This document shows, one piece after another, positions 8,310 to 17,972 of a stretch of DNA of 64,000 nt. The notes under the pieces are model-generated. The model ran no database searches. It was not told the origin of the DNA and was given only the letters and a program-made list of their open reading frames with translations. How positions within the stretch are numbered: position 1 is the stretch's first letter; each line of letters opens with the position of its first letter. This DNA comes from Actinobacillus genomosp. 2 (lineage in GTDB: Bacteria; Pseudomonadota; Gammaproteobacteria; Enterobacterales; Pasteurellaceae): positions 434,001 through 498,000 of the forward strand of contig NZ_CP103807.1 of NCBI RefSeq assembly GCF_029773605.1. The letters are read 5' to 3'. Position numbers and translations under genes: made by a program.

Positions 8310-8942
8310 ATGAAAGCATTAGAAGAATTATTAGATAAGCAATCAGCGTGGCTCATTTTAAGAGACTGGTTTACGCAAGCAAAAAATCATTATGAAATTT
8401 TAGCGAGTTATCCGGAAGATGCCGGTGCAGCATTGGTCGGAATGCAACTTTCAACTCGTTCGCCAATAGGGGCAATTGTGTATGAAACCGGTGGTATTTT
8501 TATTGATCACGGTTGGTTACGTATTTTAGGCTCAGGCAATGAAAAATTACCGAGAGGCTTATTTGATTGGAATTTTGGTAAAACTTTTAAACAATCAGGC
8601 GAACAACCGAGCCATTTATTAGTGGCGGATGATGCGATTGGTGGTTATTTTGCGATTAATGCCGGCGGCTTAGGTGATAAACTCGGGCAAGTTTACTATC
8701 ACAATCCGAAAACGAAAAAATGGGAATCGTTAAATTTAGGTTATTCGGAATTTCTTGGTTGGGCGTTAGCCGGTGATTTAGCCGATTTTTATCAAGATTT
8801 ACGCTGGGAAAACTGGCAAGCGGATATTGCGAATTTACAAGGTCATCAAGTATTAGAATTAGAAAGTAAAATCGCTGTACCAATCGAACGTCACTATCAA
8901 GGCGTATTCGCACCGGAAAATATGGGATACTCCGTGGCATAA
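8310..8942 (+). CDS. DUF2625 family protein
   Basis: 210-aa soluble protein of the DUF2625 family, recognised by its N-terminal ELLDKQSAWLILRDWFTQAKN and the central GGIFIDHGWLRILGSG and GGYFAINAGGLG segments. There is no signal peptide or membrane segment and no known reaction. Start ATG 8310 comes 29 bases after a USS whose first bases are the stop codon of the preceding gene. Its position between hscB and hscA makes it co-transcribed with Fe-S assembly, but a functional link is only inference. Confidence 0.8.
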   Translation: MKALEELLDKQSAWLILRDWFTQAKNHYEILASYPEDAGAALVGMQLSTRSPIGAIVYETGGIFIDHGWLRILGSGNEKLPRGLFDWNFGKTFKQSGEQPSHLLVADDAIGGYFAINAGGLGDKLGQVYYHNPKTKKWESLNLGYSEFLGWALAGDLADFYQDLRWENWQADIANLQGHQVLELESKIAVPIERHYQGVFAPENMGYSVA

Positions 8943-8954
8943 TTCGGAGTGATT

Positions 8955-9002
8955 GTAGGGACGCAATGCTTGCGTCCGTGGACACACGTAGTGTGTGCCT
9001 AC
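8955..9002. repeat. REP-like three-way-junction repeat before hscA
   Basis: An outer stem GTAGG (8955-8959) / CCTAC (8998-9002) encloses two hairpins: GGACGCAA/TTGCGTCC (8959-8966, 8970-8977) and ACACAC/GTGTGT (8982-8987, 8991-8996). This compact cruciform resembles REP/BIME-type palindromes. I saw no second copy in the window. Confidence 0.55.
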
Positions 9003-9027
9003 CAATAAAAAAGAGAGATAAACAATA

Positions 9028-10881
9028 ATGGCATTACTTCAAATTGCTGAGCCGGGACAGATGGCTGCACCGCATCAGCATCGTTTAGCAGTCGGTATTG
9101 ACCTTGGCACAACCAATTCATTGGTGGCAAGTGTACGTAGCGGGCAAACGCAAGTGTTGTTAGATGATCAGGAACGTGTATTAGTTCCATCTGTCGTTCA
9201 CTACGGCGAACAACAAAAAACAGTTGGGGTTGAAGCATTTGAACAGGCAAGTGTTGACCCTCAGAATACGGTAATTTCGGCAAAACGTTTAATTGGTCGC
9301 TCACTTGCAGATGTACAAGCACGTTATCCTAATTTACCTTACCAATTCATCGCTAGCGATAACGGCTTGCCGTTAATTCAAACTAAACAAGGTAACAAAA
9401 GTCCGGTAGAAGTGTCGGCGGATATTTTGAGTCACTTAAATCGTTTTGCTGAACAGCGTTTAGGTGGAGAATTGTCCGGTGTGGTGATTACGGTGCCGGC
9501 ATATTTTGATGACGCACAGCGCCAAAGTACCAAAGATGCGGCTCGTCTTGCCGGTTTAAATGTATTACGTTTATTAAATGAACCGACAGCAGCTGCGATT
9601 GCTTACGGGTTAGATAGCGGACAGGAAGGTGTTATCGCAGTCTATGATTTGGGCGGTGGTACTTTCGATATTTCGATTTTGCGTTTAAGTCGTGGCGTGT
9701 TTGAAGTGTTGGCAACCGGTGGCGATACCGCACTTGGTGGTGATGATTTCGATCATTTACTCGCTGATTGGATTGCAGAACAGGCAAATTACAAACCGCA
9801 AAATGCCAATGAACAACGTGAATTATTAACGCTAGCTACCCAAATTAAAGTCGCACTTTCACAAGCGGTCGAAACCGAAGTGAAATTTGCAAATTGGCAA
9901 GGCACGGTAAGCCGTGAACAATTTAATGAGTTAATTCAGCCGTTAGTTAAACGTTCATTAATGACCTGTCGCCGTGCGTTAAAAGATGCCGGTGTGGAAG
10001 GCGAAGAAATCCGTGAAGTGGTAATGGTTGGCGGATCAACCCGTGTACCATTTGTACGTGAACAAGTCGGTGAATTTTTCGAGAAGAATCCGTTAACTTC
10101 GATTGATCCAGATAAAGTGGTTGCATTGGGAGCGGCAATTCAGGCAGATATTTTGGTCGGTAATAAACCAGATAGCGAAATGTTGTTGCTAGATGTCGTA
10201 CCGCTTTCACTTGGTATCGAAACGATGGGCGGTTTAGTGGATAAGATTATTCCGCGTAATACAACGATTCCGGTTGCACGAGCACAAGAATTTACGACTG
10301 CGAAAGATGGTCAAACTGCAATGAGCGTACATGTGTTACAAGGTGAACGTGAGTTAGTCGAAGATTGTCGTTCACTCGGTCGCTTTACGCTAAGAGGCAT
10401 TCCACCGATGGTTGCCGGTGCAGCGACAATTCGTGTAACTTATCAAGTGGATGCAGACGGTTTACTTAGCGTAACCGCAATGGAAAAATCGACCAAAGTA
10501 CAGGCTTCAATTCAAATTAAACCGTCTTACGGCTTAACTGATGAAGAAGTGACGCAAATGATTAAATCTTCAATGGCAAACGCCAAAGAAGATATGGAAG
10601 CTCGTCAACTTGCTGAACAACGTGTTGAAGCGGATAGAACGATTGATACGGTTATTTCGGCATTACAACAAGACGGTGCGGAAGTATTAAGCGTTGAAGA
10701 GTTTAAATTAATTGAAGCTGAAATTGAAAAACTGATTCAATTAAAACAAGGGACGGATCGACAAGCGATTGCCCAAGGGGTAAAAGATTTAGATCTTGCA
10801 ACACAAACATTTGCTGCGAAGCGAATGAATTTATCAATCCAGAAAGCATTAGCGGGTAAAGCCGTTGATGAGATTATTTAA
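9028..10881 (+). CDS. hscA: Fe-S assembly chaperone HscA (Hsp70 family)
   Basis: Specialised DnaK-like ATPase that binds the LPPVK loop of IscU and drives cluster release. The nucleotide-binding domain shows [13 protein letters not shown] near residue 23, [12 protein letters not shown] and VGGSTRVP. The substrate-binding domain begins around residue 390 ([17 protein letters not shown]). At 617 aa it is the length of HscA and shorter than DnaK (about 635 aa). fdx and iscX follow closely. Confidence 0.96.
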   Translation: MALLQIAEPGQMAAPHQHRLAVGIDLGTTNSLVASVRSGQTQVLLDDQERVLVPSVVHYGEQQKTVGVEAFEQASVDPQNTVISAKRLIGRSLADVQARYPNLPYQFIASDNGLPLIQTKQGNKSPVEVSADILSHLNRFAEQRLGGELSGVVITVPAYFDDAQRQSTKDAARLAGLNVLRLLNEPTAAAIAYGLDSGQEGVIAVYDLGGGTFDISILRLSRGVFEVLATGGDTALGGDDFDHLLADWIAEQANYKPQNANEQRELLTLATQIKVALSQAVETEVKFANWQGTVSREQFNELIQPLVKRSLMTCRRALKDAGVEGEEIREVVMVGGSTRVPFVREQVGEFFEKNPLTSIDPDKVVALGAAIQADILVGNKPDSEMLLLDVVPLSLGIETMGGLVDKIIPRNTTIPVARAQEFTTAKDGQTAMSVHVLQGERELVEDCRSLGRFTLRGIPPMVAGAATIRVTYQVDADGLLSVTAMEKSTKVQASIQIKPSYGLTDEEVTQMIKSSMANAKEDMEARQLAEQRVEADRTIDTVISALQQDGAEVLSVEEFKLIEAEIEKLIQLKQGTDRQAIAQGVKDLDLATQTFAAKRMNLSIQKALAGKAVDEII

Positions 10882-10928
10882 TTAGTTTTATCTCTTTAAC
10901 AGAGGTGGAATCAAAAAGAGAGGATATT

Positions 10929-11270
10929 ATGCCAAAAGTTGTTTTTCTTCCGCATGAAGAGTTCTGTCCGGAAGGTATGGTGATTGACGCACAAACCGGT
11001 GACAATTTATTAGAGTTAGCCCATAATGCCGGTGTTGAAATTCACCACGCATGTGACGGTTCTTGTGCTTGTACAACTTGTCACGTTGTAATTCGTGAAG
11101 GGTTTGATTCATTAAATGACACAACCGATCAAGAAGAAGATATGCTAGATAAAGCATGGGGTCTTGAAATGGATAGCCGTTTAAGTTGCCAATGTGTAGT
11201 TGGCGAAGAAGACTTAGTGGTGGAGATTCCGAAATATAACTTAAATCACGCAAATGAGGCGGCACACTAA
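10929..11270 (+). CDS. fdx: [2Fe-2S] ferredoxin of the Isc system
   Basis: Adrenodoxin-type ferredoxin that supplies electrons during cluster assembly on IscU. The cluster ligands are in [11 protein letters not shown] (C-x5-C-x2-C pattern) and in SCQCVVG. Start ATG 10929 ([10 protein letters not shown]) follows AGAGAGGA; an in-frame start at 10905 adds eight unsupported residues. It is 113 aa. Its stop overlaps the iscX start by one base (TAATG). Confidence 0.95.
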   Translation: MPKVVFLPHEEFCPEGMVIDAQTGDNLLELAHNAGVEIHHACDGSCACTTCHVVIREGFDSLNDTTDQEEDMLDKAWGLEMDSRLSCQCVVGEEDLVVEIPKYNLNHANEAAH

Positions 11271-11464
11271 TGAAATGGTCTGATACCCGTATGATTGCGG
11301 AAAATCTATATGATATGAATCCTGATTTGGATCCGACGACAGTTCGTTTTACCGACATGCATAAATGGATCTGTGAAATGGAAGATTTTGATGATGATCC
11401 GGAAGCGTCAAACGAACATATTTTAGAAGCGATTTTAACGATTTGGTTAGAAGAGTACGAATAG
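11270..11464 (+). CDS. iscX: IscX, Fe-S assembly regulator
   Basis: Small acidic protein (64 aa) that binds IscS and iron and tunes the rate of cluster formation. Typical features: N-terminal [15 protein letters not shown], the conserved [19 protein letters not shown], and an acidic C-terminus (WLEEYE). Its start overlaps the fdx stop (TAATG), indicating translational coupling. It is the last gene of the operon before a terminator. Confidence 0.95.
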   Translation: MKWSDTRMIAENLYDMNPDLDPTTVRFTDMHKWICEMEDFDDDPEASNEHILEAILTIWLEEYE

Positions 11465-11494
11465 TTAATTGCTTTGGTTATAAAACATAAAAGA

Positions 11495-11524
11495 GCGGTG
11501 TAAGATAATTACACCGCCTTTTTT
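11495..11524. terminator. Terminator of the isc operon
   Basis: GCGGTGTAA (11495-11503) and TTACACCGC (11509-11517) around a 5-base loop are followed by CTTTTTTT. It lies between the convergent iscX and the TonB receptor gene. Confidence 0.85.
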
Positions 11525-11539
11525 ACGTGTGCTGATCGA

Positions 11540-14257
11540 TTAGAATTTTACATTTACTGAAAAGGTAAAGTTACGTCCGATTTGTGGTACATAAGGTAAG
11601 AATGAGTTATGGATATAAATTTGCTCATTTAATACGTTATTTGCTCGTAAAGAGAAAGTGTAATCGACATTTTTAATAATGCGATTGTAATCAATCCCTA
11701 AATTCAACAAGTTGTAACCTTGTGTTTTATTTTCCGTTACTTTACGAGCGACCATCGGTAAATTATTATTCACGTAGTTTTTAATTTCGCAGTTATCATC
11801 ACTTCGAGTACAGCCTTTTGGAGTATGTAATCTCGGTTTAATTGCAATGGTTGAAGTTGAAACTCGTTTTTGAGTCAAGACACGAATATATTCTACATTT
11901 GCAGACCAGTTCTGATTGAAATAGCCTTGCCAACGGAAACCTAAACGGATTGGTGGAACACGAGGTGCGTTAGTTGCCGGGCGTTTAAGTTTATCTGTAC
12001 CGATTTTACCAGGATAAGTGATGACACAGTATTCCGGTTCATTTTCAATATTTTTTTGAGTGCAACCAGGATCTAAGCTAACTTCCGGCGGTGCGATTAA
12101 TTCCGATTGGTTGCTAAAGCTTACACATCGGCTTAAATCGCCACCGTTTAATAAACAAGGACTATCAATACTGCTTTCATCTAAGATCGGATCTTTATCA
12201 TAGAAATTTTTACCAATCACCGGCGATAATTTTCCAATACGTCCACGCACAATATCACCGAATAATGTGATGCTGTGATCAGGATGGAATTGGTAAGTCA
12301 CTTCTGCTTCTAAGCCATAAAATTTTGCGGTGGTCTGGTTATAACGGCGTAAGTAAAGATTTCCTTCCTTTTCTACATTCTCATTAAAAATATAGTTGTC
12401 GAAATCACTGTAATAGCCGCTAGTTTTATAAAAAACTTTATCTCCTGTGTGTCGGAAAGCTAATTCATAGTTATCTGATTTTTCTTTGGTTAAATCTTTA
12501 TTGCCATGCTCAAAAGAACTGGTGGCAAGATGTCTTCCTTGATAATACAACTCCATCGGCGACGGAATACGTTCATTATGTGAATAACTCAATGACAAAC
12601 GATTCTCTGGAGTAAAGTCCCAAGACATGGTTGCCGCATAAGAAAGCGCATTTTGTTTATATGGGGTTAAATCGGGATGAATCGGCGAATATACCTTAGG
12701 TCTTGACGGATCTTTTTGCAAACTGTTCAGTGCATGATTTAACAATTTTTGTTCATAGTGAACCGGTGTCCTTTGTTTTTCATATCGAATAGCGGTATCT
12801 AAGCTAAATTTCCCTAGATTAAATTGCTCCAAGCCGAATAAACTTAAACTCTTATTCGTATGCGGTACCAGTAAATAAGGGCGATAACTGTTCACATTAT
12901 TTTGTAATGCTTCGCTATAAGCTTCCGGCGACTCAAAATAACTTGGCAGTAATACTTCTCCTACACTTGCTTTTTGGGTTTGATACTGTAATCCAACAAG
13001 CCCTTTAAAATGCTTAGTCGGTGCGTGATAAAGTTCTAAGCGACTATTAAATCCTTTATTTTTGAAAATGGCATTTTCACTATTTTTATCGACAGTTGGG
13101 TTTCGTTCGCTACTTTTCGGATTGCTTTGAGTCTGCGGATTACCCGGATCTCGTTCATCGTGGTAATAATCGGCAAAAGTCAGACTCAATTTTGCTTTAT
13201 CTAACCATTTAAACGGTTGTAATAATTCGCCACGCATATCATATCGCTTGGTATTCATCAAAATATAAGGGCTGTCGTGCAGGTGATTAACTAATATCCC
13301 CGTTGGGTTGTCTTCACTTGGTTCATTATGATTATGTCTACAATGTGTATGCGGATTATCATAAATATCCTCATCTCCCATTAAATGTGGATAGATAGAC
13401 AGATAATAGCGTCCGGAGCCATACCATTGTGTGAAATGTTCTCTATCACTATTACAATGAATATGTCTGGGAATACTGTAGCGGTCTTTACGGTGGCTGT
13501 AAGATGCACCTAAATAGCCTTTATCGTGAATATAAGAAAGCCCGATTGTACCAACTTGTGATTTATTATCACTTCCTGGTAAATAATGTAATTGCTCTGA
13601 TTCCGCTTGGAATCTTGGCACACGGTAGTTATCAGCATTACGTTTTAAGGCTTCAAGACGTAGAGCAAAATGATTACCCAGCCCTAAAGTCATACCGGCA
13701 GTATTCACAACTTCTTTGCTAGCTGTGTTATAGCGAGTTAGTGCTTCTCCTTCCAAATTAGGTAAGATCGCACCCACAGGCATTTGAGTTGGGATTCGCC
13801 CGTCCACCACATTTACTACGCCGGCAGGCGAAGCGGTGCTATATAAAAGCGTATTTGCACCTCGTACAATTTCCACTTGGCTGGCGAGCAAGGTATCGGC
13901 AGCGACTACATGATCGGGAGAGAGTGAGGACATATCAATCACATCCGTACCGTTTTGCAGAATTTTAACGCGTACCCCGTCTTGTCCTCGAATAATCGGT
14001 TTACTTGCACCGCCACCAAACGGATTCGAGTGTACGCCGAGTTCTCCTGCTAAAGCATTACCTAAGGTTGCCGACCGATGTTTTAGTTGTGATTTATCAA
14101 CGACTTGATCACTGATATTATCGGCATTGTTGAGAGCTGAATCCCCCAGTTTACCTCGTGCATTAACTTTCACTTCTTCTAATTCAATACGTTCTTCTGC
14201 GTGAGCCGTTAGACTTAATAACGTAAAGAGAGCCACTGTAATGGCATTTTTTTTCAT
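11540..14257 (-). CDS. TonB-dependent outer membrane receptor, ZnuD-like (probable zinc receptor)
   Basis: 905-aa TonB-dependent receptor: signal peptide (MKKNAITVALFTLLSLTAHA), TonB-box-like EELEEVKVNA, plug domain with IIRGQDGVRVKILQNG and VEIVRGANTLLYS, then a 22-strand barrel ending in an aromatic (VNVKF). Residues about 260-345 hold His/Cys-rich stretches (HIHC and, about 40 residues on, HTHCRHNHNE, then NHLHD), which resemble the zinc-capturing loops of Neisseria ZnuD. Further Cys pairs occur in late loops. Zinc as substrate is inferred from these loops; heme is the main alternative. I found no clear Zur box upstream. It is transcribed alone. Confidence 0.82.
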   Translation of the reverse strand: MKKNAITVALFTLLSLTAHAEERIELEEVKVNARGKLGDSALNNADNISDQVVDKSQLKHRSATLGNALAGELGVHSNPFGGGASKPIIRGQDGVRVKILQNGTDVIDMSSLSPDHVVAADTLLASQVEIVRGANTLLYSTASPAGVVNVVDGRIPTQMPVGAILPNLEGEALTRYNTASKEVVNTAGMTLGLGNHFALRLEALKRNADNYRVPRFQAESEQLHYLPGSDNKSQVGTIGLSYIHDKGYLGASYSHRKDRYSIPRHIHCNSDREHFTQWYGSGRYYLSIYPHLMGDEDIYDNPHTHCRHNHNEPSEDNPTGILVNHLHDSPYILMNTKRYDMRGELLQPFKWLDKAKLSLTFADYYHDERDPGNPQTQSNPKSSERNPTVDKNSENAIFKNKGFNSRLELYHAPTKHFKGLVGLQYQTQKASVGEVLLPSYFESPEAYSEALQNNVNSYRPYLLVPHTNKSLSLFGLEQFNLGKFSLDTAIRYEKQRTPVHYEQKLLNHALNSLQKDPSRPKVYSPIHPDLTPYKQNALSYAATMSWDFTPENRLSLSYSHNERIPSPMELYYQGRHLATSSFEHGNKDLTKEKSDNYELAFRHTGDKVFYKTSGYYSDFDNYIFNENVEKEGNLYLRRYNQTTAKFYGLEAEVTYQFHPDHSITLFGDIVRGRIGKLSPVIGKNFYDKDPILDESSIDSPCLLNGGDLSRCVSFSNQSELIAPPEVSLDPGCTQKNIENEPEYCVITYPGKIGTDKLKRPATNAPRVPPIRLGFRWQGYFNQNWSANVEYIRVLTQKRVSTSTIAIKPRLHTPKGCTRSDDNCEIKNYVNNNLPMVARKVTENKTQGYNLLNLGIDYNRIIKNVDYTFSLRANNVLNEQIYIHNSFLPYVPQIGRNFTFSVNVKF

Positions 14258-14316
14258 GGTTGTCCCCTTTTATATGAATAATAAGAATAATTAAAAAGGG
14301 GAGTATTATAGAATGA

Positions 14317-14374
14317 ATAAACCATAAAAAAATAGTGGAAATAGCAAAAAAACCATTAAATTTTTATGGTTTAT
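14317..14374. repeat. 14-bp inverted repeat between cca and the TonB receptor
   Basis: ATAAACCATAAAAA (14317-14330) and TTTTTATGGTTTAT (14361-14374) are perfect reverse complements separated by 30 bp. The right arm is also part of the cca terminator, so the arms could form alternative structures. Confidence 0.5.
14345..14372 (-). terminator. Terminator of cca
   Basis: Reading leftward, AACCAT and ATGGTT (outer ends of 14351-14372) form a hairpin followed by a T run (A7 on the plus strand at 14345-14350). Confidence 0.6.
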
Positions 14375-14404
14375 ATGAGTGAGAGGAAAAATATAATGTT
14401 TGGG

Positions 14405-15637
14405 TTATTTTTTCTTTAGTGTCGCGATCGTATTTGTCCGACGTCTATTCAGTTCATCCCTAATCGCTTGTTTTTCAAAACCATCCGCAATCACTTGTTG
14501 CACATCGACTTGATTCGCAACTTCAAAATAACGTTTAGCGAGTTCTGCTTGAGGATATTCTCTATTTTCAAAACCTAATCTGCCACGTGCATCCGCTTCA
14601 CAAGCGAGTAAAAAATCAAAGAAACGTTGCGGTTTACGCCATACATCAAGTGCATTAAATACTTTTAATACTGTTTCCGGACGCAGCTCCGCCATTTTAT
14701 GGCAATGTGTATGATATTCTGTTACTAAAATAGCGAAATCTTTTACGTCTGTTGGCACTTTCAGGCGATTTGAAAGTTCTCGAGCCGGTTTGATACCTTT
14801 TACTTCGTGTCCGTAATGATGTGGAAGAATCTCTTTTTCGGTTAAACCTTTGCCTAAATCGTGGCAAAGGGCAGCCCATAGCAAAGCGGTCGGATTTTCC
14901 GCGTTTTTTGCAAGTCTTTTGGCTTGCTCAATTACCAGTAAGGTATGAATTCCACTATCAATTTCAGGGTGATGTTGCTCGGGTTGAGGTACGCCGAATA
15001 AGCGGTCTAATTCTGGAAATAATACGGCTAGCGCACCGATTTCTCGTAATACTTCAAAATAGATTTGCGGATTATCCGTTGCAAAGGCTTTCTGGGTTTC
15101 TAACCAAACACGCTCCGCAGTTAAGTGAGTCAATTCACCATAAGCGGTCATTTCTTGCATTAATTTTACCGTTTCAGGGGCGATCTTAAAGCCAAGCGAA
15201 TGGAAACGGGCGGCAAAGCGAGCCACTCTTAAAACCCGCAGCGGATCTTCGCTAAATGCCGGCGAAATATGACGAAGCAGGCGATTTGCTAAATCTTGTT
15301 TACCGCCGTAAGGGTCAAAAATTTGACCGCTTGCATCTTGGGCAATCGCATTAATAGTTAAATCTCGGCGGATTAAATCTTGTTCGAGTGTGACATCCGG
15401 CGAAAAGTCGCAGAGAAAACCGTTATAGCCGACCCCGTTTTTACGTTCTTGGCGGGCCAGCGCATATTCTTCTTTGGTTTTTGGATGTAAAAAAACGGGG
15501 AAGTCATTGCCGACTTGCTGATAACCTTGTGCTAATAATTGTTCAGGCGTTGCGCCGACCACGAGATAATCCCGATCTTTTACCGGTAAGTTCAATAATT
15601 GATCACGTACTGCACCGCCAACGAGATAAATTTGCAT
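14405..15637 (-). CDS. cca: CCA-adding tRNA nucleotidyltransferase (with HD domain)
   Basis: Adds or repairs the 3' CCA of tRNAs without a template. The nucleotidyltransferase head has GGAVRDQLL and the metal-binding [18 protein letters not shown] follows. A C-terminal HD phosphohydrolase domain is present (HDLGKG near residue 252), as in gamma-proteobacterial Cca. The start at 15637 ([12 protein letters not shown]) matches the family; the open frame to 15721 upstream lacks support. It is 410 aa. It is transcribed away from ppiB's terminator. Confidence 0.95.
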   Translation of the reverse strand: MQIYLVGGAVRDQLLNLPVKDRDYLVVGATPEQLLAQGYQQVGNDFPVFLHPKTKEEYALARQERKNGVGYNGFLCDFSPDVTLEQDLIRRDLTINAIAQDASGQIFDPYGGKQDLANRLLRHISPAFSEDPLRVLRVARFAARFHSLGFKIAPETVKLMQEMTAYGELTHLTAERVWLETQKAFATDNPQIYFEVLREIGALAVLFPELDRLFGVPQPEQHHPEIDSGIHTLLVIEQAKRLAKNAENPTALLWAALCHDLGKGLTEKEILPHHYGHEVKGIKPARELSNRLKVPTDVKDFAILVTEYHTHCHKMAELRPETVLKVFNALDVWRKPQRFFDFLLACEADARGRLGFENREYPQAELAKRYFEVANQVDVQQVIADGFEKQAIRDELNRRRTNTIATLKKK

Positions 15638-15686
15638 AGTTTTGTTACTTTTGTGAAAGAGGATTCTATTTTGCAGAATGATAAAA

Positions 15687-15725
15687 AAATTTGACCGCTT
15701 GTGTTGAGTGCAAGCGGTCAAATTT
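15687..15725. terminator. USS-pair terminator between ppiB and cca
   Basis: AAATTTGACCGCTTG (15687-15701) and CAAGCGGTCAAATTT (15711-15725) are a perfect 15-bp inverted pair of uptake sequences with a 9-base loop and A/T flanks. It ends ppiB transcription. Confidence 0.8.
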
Positions 15726-15741
15726 CTAACTTATTTTGCGA

Positions 15742-16251
15742 TTATGCAACGGTTACTGATTCAATTACGACATCTTCAACCGGTACATCTTGGTGGAAGC
15801 CTTTGTTGCCGGTTTTCACGCCTTTGATTTTATCAACCACGTCCATACCTTCAACCACTTCACCGAATACCGCATAGCCCCATTCTTGAACCACTTCACG
15901 ACCAAACATTTCTTTTGAACGGTAATCTAAGAAAGTATTGTCCGCTACGTTGATAAAGAACTGTGAACTTGCTGAATGAGGATCAGAAGTACGCGCCATG
16001 GCAAGTGTGCCACGTTTGTTGCTTAAACGGTTGTTCGCTTCGTTTTGAATCGGCGCTTTGGTTGCTTTTTCAATTAAACCTGAAGTCATACCGCCGCCTT
16101 GAATCATAAAACCATCGATAACACGGTGGAAAATCGTACCGTTATAAAAGCCTTCTTTGCAGTAATCTTCAAAGTTTTTTGCGGTTACTGGTGCTTTTTC
16201 AAAGTTAAGTTCGATTTTAATGTCACCGAAATTCGTATGTAATGTAATCAT
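15742..16251 (-). CDS. ppiB: Peptidyl-prolyl cis-trans isomerase B (cyclophilin)
   Basis: Cytoplasmic cyclophilin; there is no signal peptide, which separates it from periplasmic PpiA. Seen: [13 protein letters not shown] with the catalytic Arg, [17 protein letters not shown] and [16 protein letters not shown]. At 169 aa it is a single-domain enzyme of normal length. It is divergent from cysS, with 144 bp between the starts. Confidence 0.95.
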   Translation of the reverse strand: MITLHTNFGDIKIELNFEKAPVTAKNFEDYCKEGFYNGTIFHRVIDGFMIQGGGMTSGLIEKATKAPIQNEANNRLSNKRGTLAMARTSDPHSASSQFFINVADNTFLDYRSKEMFGREVVQEWGYAVFGEVVEGMDVVDKIKGVKTGNKGFHQDVPVEDVVIESVTVA

Positions 16252-16395
16252 TTAGATTTCCTTATAAAAGAGAAAGGGGAGTTTGGTGCGTTATTATTAA
16301 AAAGTTTACGGGAAATTGCAAAAAAATCTCAAAATTAGACCGCTTATTCGCTATACTTCTCAACATTGCGATAACAAATCAGTACAGAGGATACT

Positions 16396-17775
16396 ATGCT
16401 CAAAATTTATAACACTTTAAAACGTGAAAAAGAAGAATTTAAACCGATTAACCCGAACCAAGTTGGTATGTATGTCTGCGGTGTTACGGTTTACGATCTC
16501 TGTCACTTTGGGCACGGACGTACTTTTGTATCATTTGACGTGATTGCACGTTATTTACGTTATTTAGGCTATAACTTGCGTTATGTGCGTAATATTACCG
16601 ATGTAGACGATAAAATCATCAAACGTGCGTTAGAAAATAACGAAACTTGCGATCAATTAGTCGATCGTATGATTGCCGAAATGCATAAAGATTTTGATGA
16701 TCTGAATATTCTTCGCCCGGATGTTGAGCCTCGTGCAACTAAACATATTCCGGAAATTGTGGCGATGGTGGAAAAACTGATCGCAAATGGCCACGCTTAT
16801 GTAGCGGCAGACGGCGATGTAATGTTTGATGTGGAAAGTTTCAAAAAATACGGTGCGTTATCTCGCCAAAATTTAGAACAATTACAAGCGGGCGCACGTG
16901 TTGAAATTAAATCGGTTAAGAAAAATCCGATGGACTTCGTATTATGGAAAATGTCGAAAGAAGGCGAACCGAGCTGGCAAAGCCCGTGGGGTAACGGTCG
17001 CCCGGGTTGGCATATCGAATGTTCGGCAATGAACAGCAAAGAATTAGGTGAACATTTTGATATTCACGGTGGCGGTTCGGACTTAATGTTCCCACACCAC
17101 GAAAACGAAATTGCGCAATCTTGCTGTGCCCATGGCGGCGATTATGTAAATTACTGGTTACATACCGGTATGCTAACGATTGATGATGAGAAAATGTCAA
17201 AATCGCTCGGCAATTTCTTCACGATTCGCACCATGTTAGAAAAATATGAATCGGAAACTTTACGTTATTTCTTCTTAACCGCGCACTATCGTAGCTTATT
17301 AAATTACAGTTTAGATAATTTAGATTTAGCTCGTTCGGCGTTAGAGCGTTTATATACTTCATTACGTGGTTGTGATTTATCGGTTGAGATTGCTGGCGGC
17401 GAACAATACGTCGAAGCGTTTAAAGCGGCAATGGACGATGATTTCAATACACCGGGCGCATTAGCGGTGTTATTTGAAATCGCACGTGAAGTGAATAAAC
17501 TCAAAACCGAAGATATGGCGAAAGCGAACGGTTTAGCGGTACGTTTAAAAGAATTAGCCGGCGTATTAGGTTTACTCTATCAAGCTCCGGAAGCGTTTTT
17601 ACAAGGCGATGCGGATAATGATGAAGTTGCGGAAATCGAAGCATTAATCAAACAACGCAACGAAGCGAAAGCGGCGAAAAACTGGGCGGTAGCCGATGAA
17701 GTGCGCGATAAGCTAAAAGCAATGAATATCGTGCTGGAAGACACTCCAAACGGCACCACGTGGCGTAAGGCGTAA
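16396..17775 (+). CDS. cysS: Cysteinyl-tRNA synthetase
   Basis: Class I synthetase charging tRNA-Cys. Zinc and ATP-site motifs are visible: [18 protein letters not shown] (HIGH-like HFGHG and first Zn Cys), [17 protein letters not shown], and the KMSKS loop ([11 protein letters not shown]). It is 459 aa, the usual size. The start follows AGAGGA. A USS-pair terminator follows. Confidence 0.97.
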   Translation: MLKIYNTLKREKEEFKPINPNQVGMYVCGVTVYDLCHFGHGRTFVSFDVIARYLRYLGYNLRYVRNITDVDDKIIKRALENNETCDQLVDRMIAEMHKDFDDLNILRPDVEPRATKHIPEIVAMVEKLIANGHAYVAADGDVMFDVESFKKYGALSRQNLEQLQAGARVEIKSVKKNPMDFVLWKMSKEGEPSWQSPWGNGRPGWHIECSAMNSKELGEHFDIHGGGSDLMFPHHENEIAQSCCAHGGDYVNYWLHTGMLTIDDEKMSKSLGNFFTIRTMLEKYESETLRYFFLTAHYRSLLNYSLDNLDLARSALERLYTSLRGCDLSVEIAGGEQYVEAFKAAMDDDFNTPGALAVLFEIAREVNKLKTEDMAKANGLAVRLKELAGVLGLLYQAPEAFLQGDADNDEVAEIEALIKQRNEAKAAKNWAVADEVRDKLKAMNIVLEDTPNGTTWRKA

Positions 17776-17798
17776 GCATTAAGCGATAAAACAACAAG

Positions 17799-17840
17799 CG
17801 GTTGAATGTGTAAAAAATTTTGCAAATTCAACCGTTTTTT
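17799..17840 (+). terminator. USS-based terminator of cysS
   Basis: CGGTTGAAT (17799-17807, part of ACAAGCGGT) pairs with ATTCAACCG (17826-17834) and is followed by T6. Confidence 0.75.
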
Positions 17841-17887
17841 CTTTCTTAGTATGATTAGTTGGTTTTTTATTCTTTTTTGATATAAAA

Positions 17888-17944
17888 AAACTAGTTTAGT
17901 GAATTGACATAGCAATCTAGACGTCTAAAATAATAAACTAGTTT
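17888..17944 (+). promoter_or_regulatory. metN promoter region with MetJ boxes and twin AAACTAGTTT palindromes
   Basis: A perfect MetJ box AGACGTCT lies at 17919-17926, preceded in register by AGCAATCT (17911-17918, 5 of 8 matches); MetJ needs at least two adjacent boxes. TTGACA at 17904-17909 is a good -35. The palindrome AAACTAGTTT occurs twice, at 17888-17897 and 17935-17944, flanking promoter and boxes. MetJ repression by S-adenosylmethionine is expected. Confidence 0.75.
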
Positions 17945-17972
17945 TTTAATTTATAGTGTGGAATATATTGGT

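Noticed and set aside
14258-14404. Zur box upstream of the ZnuD-like receptor.
   Set aside because: A/T-rich palindromic pieces exist, but none fits a recalled Zur consensus well enough.
14821-15189. Open frame opposite cca (122 codons).
   Set aside because: Antisense shadow of the well-supported Cca protein.
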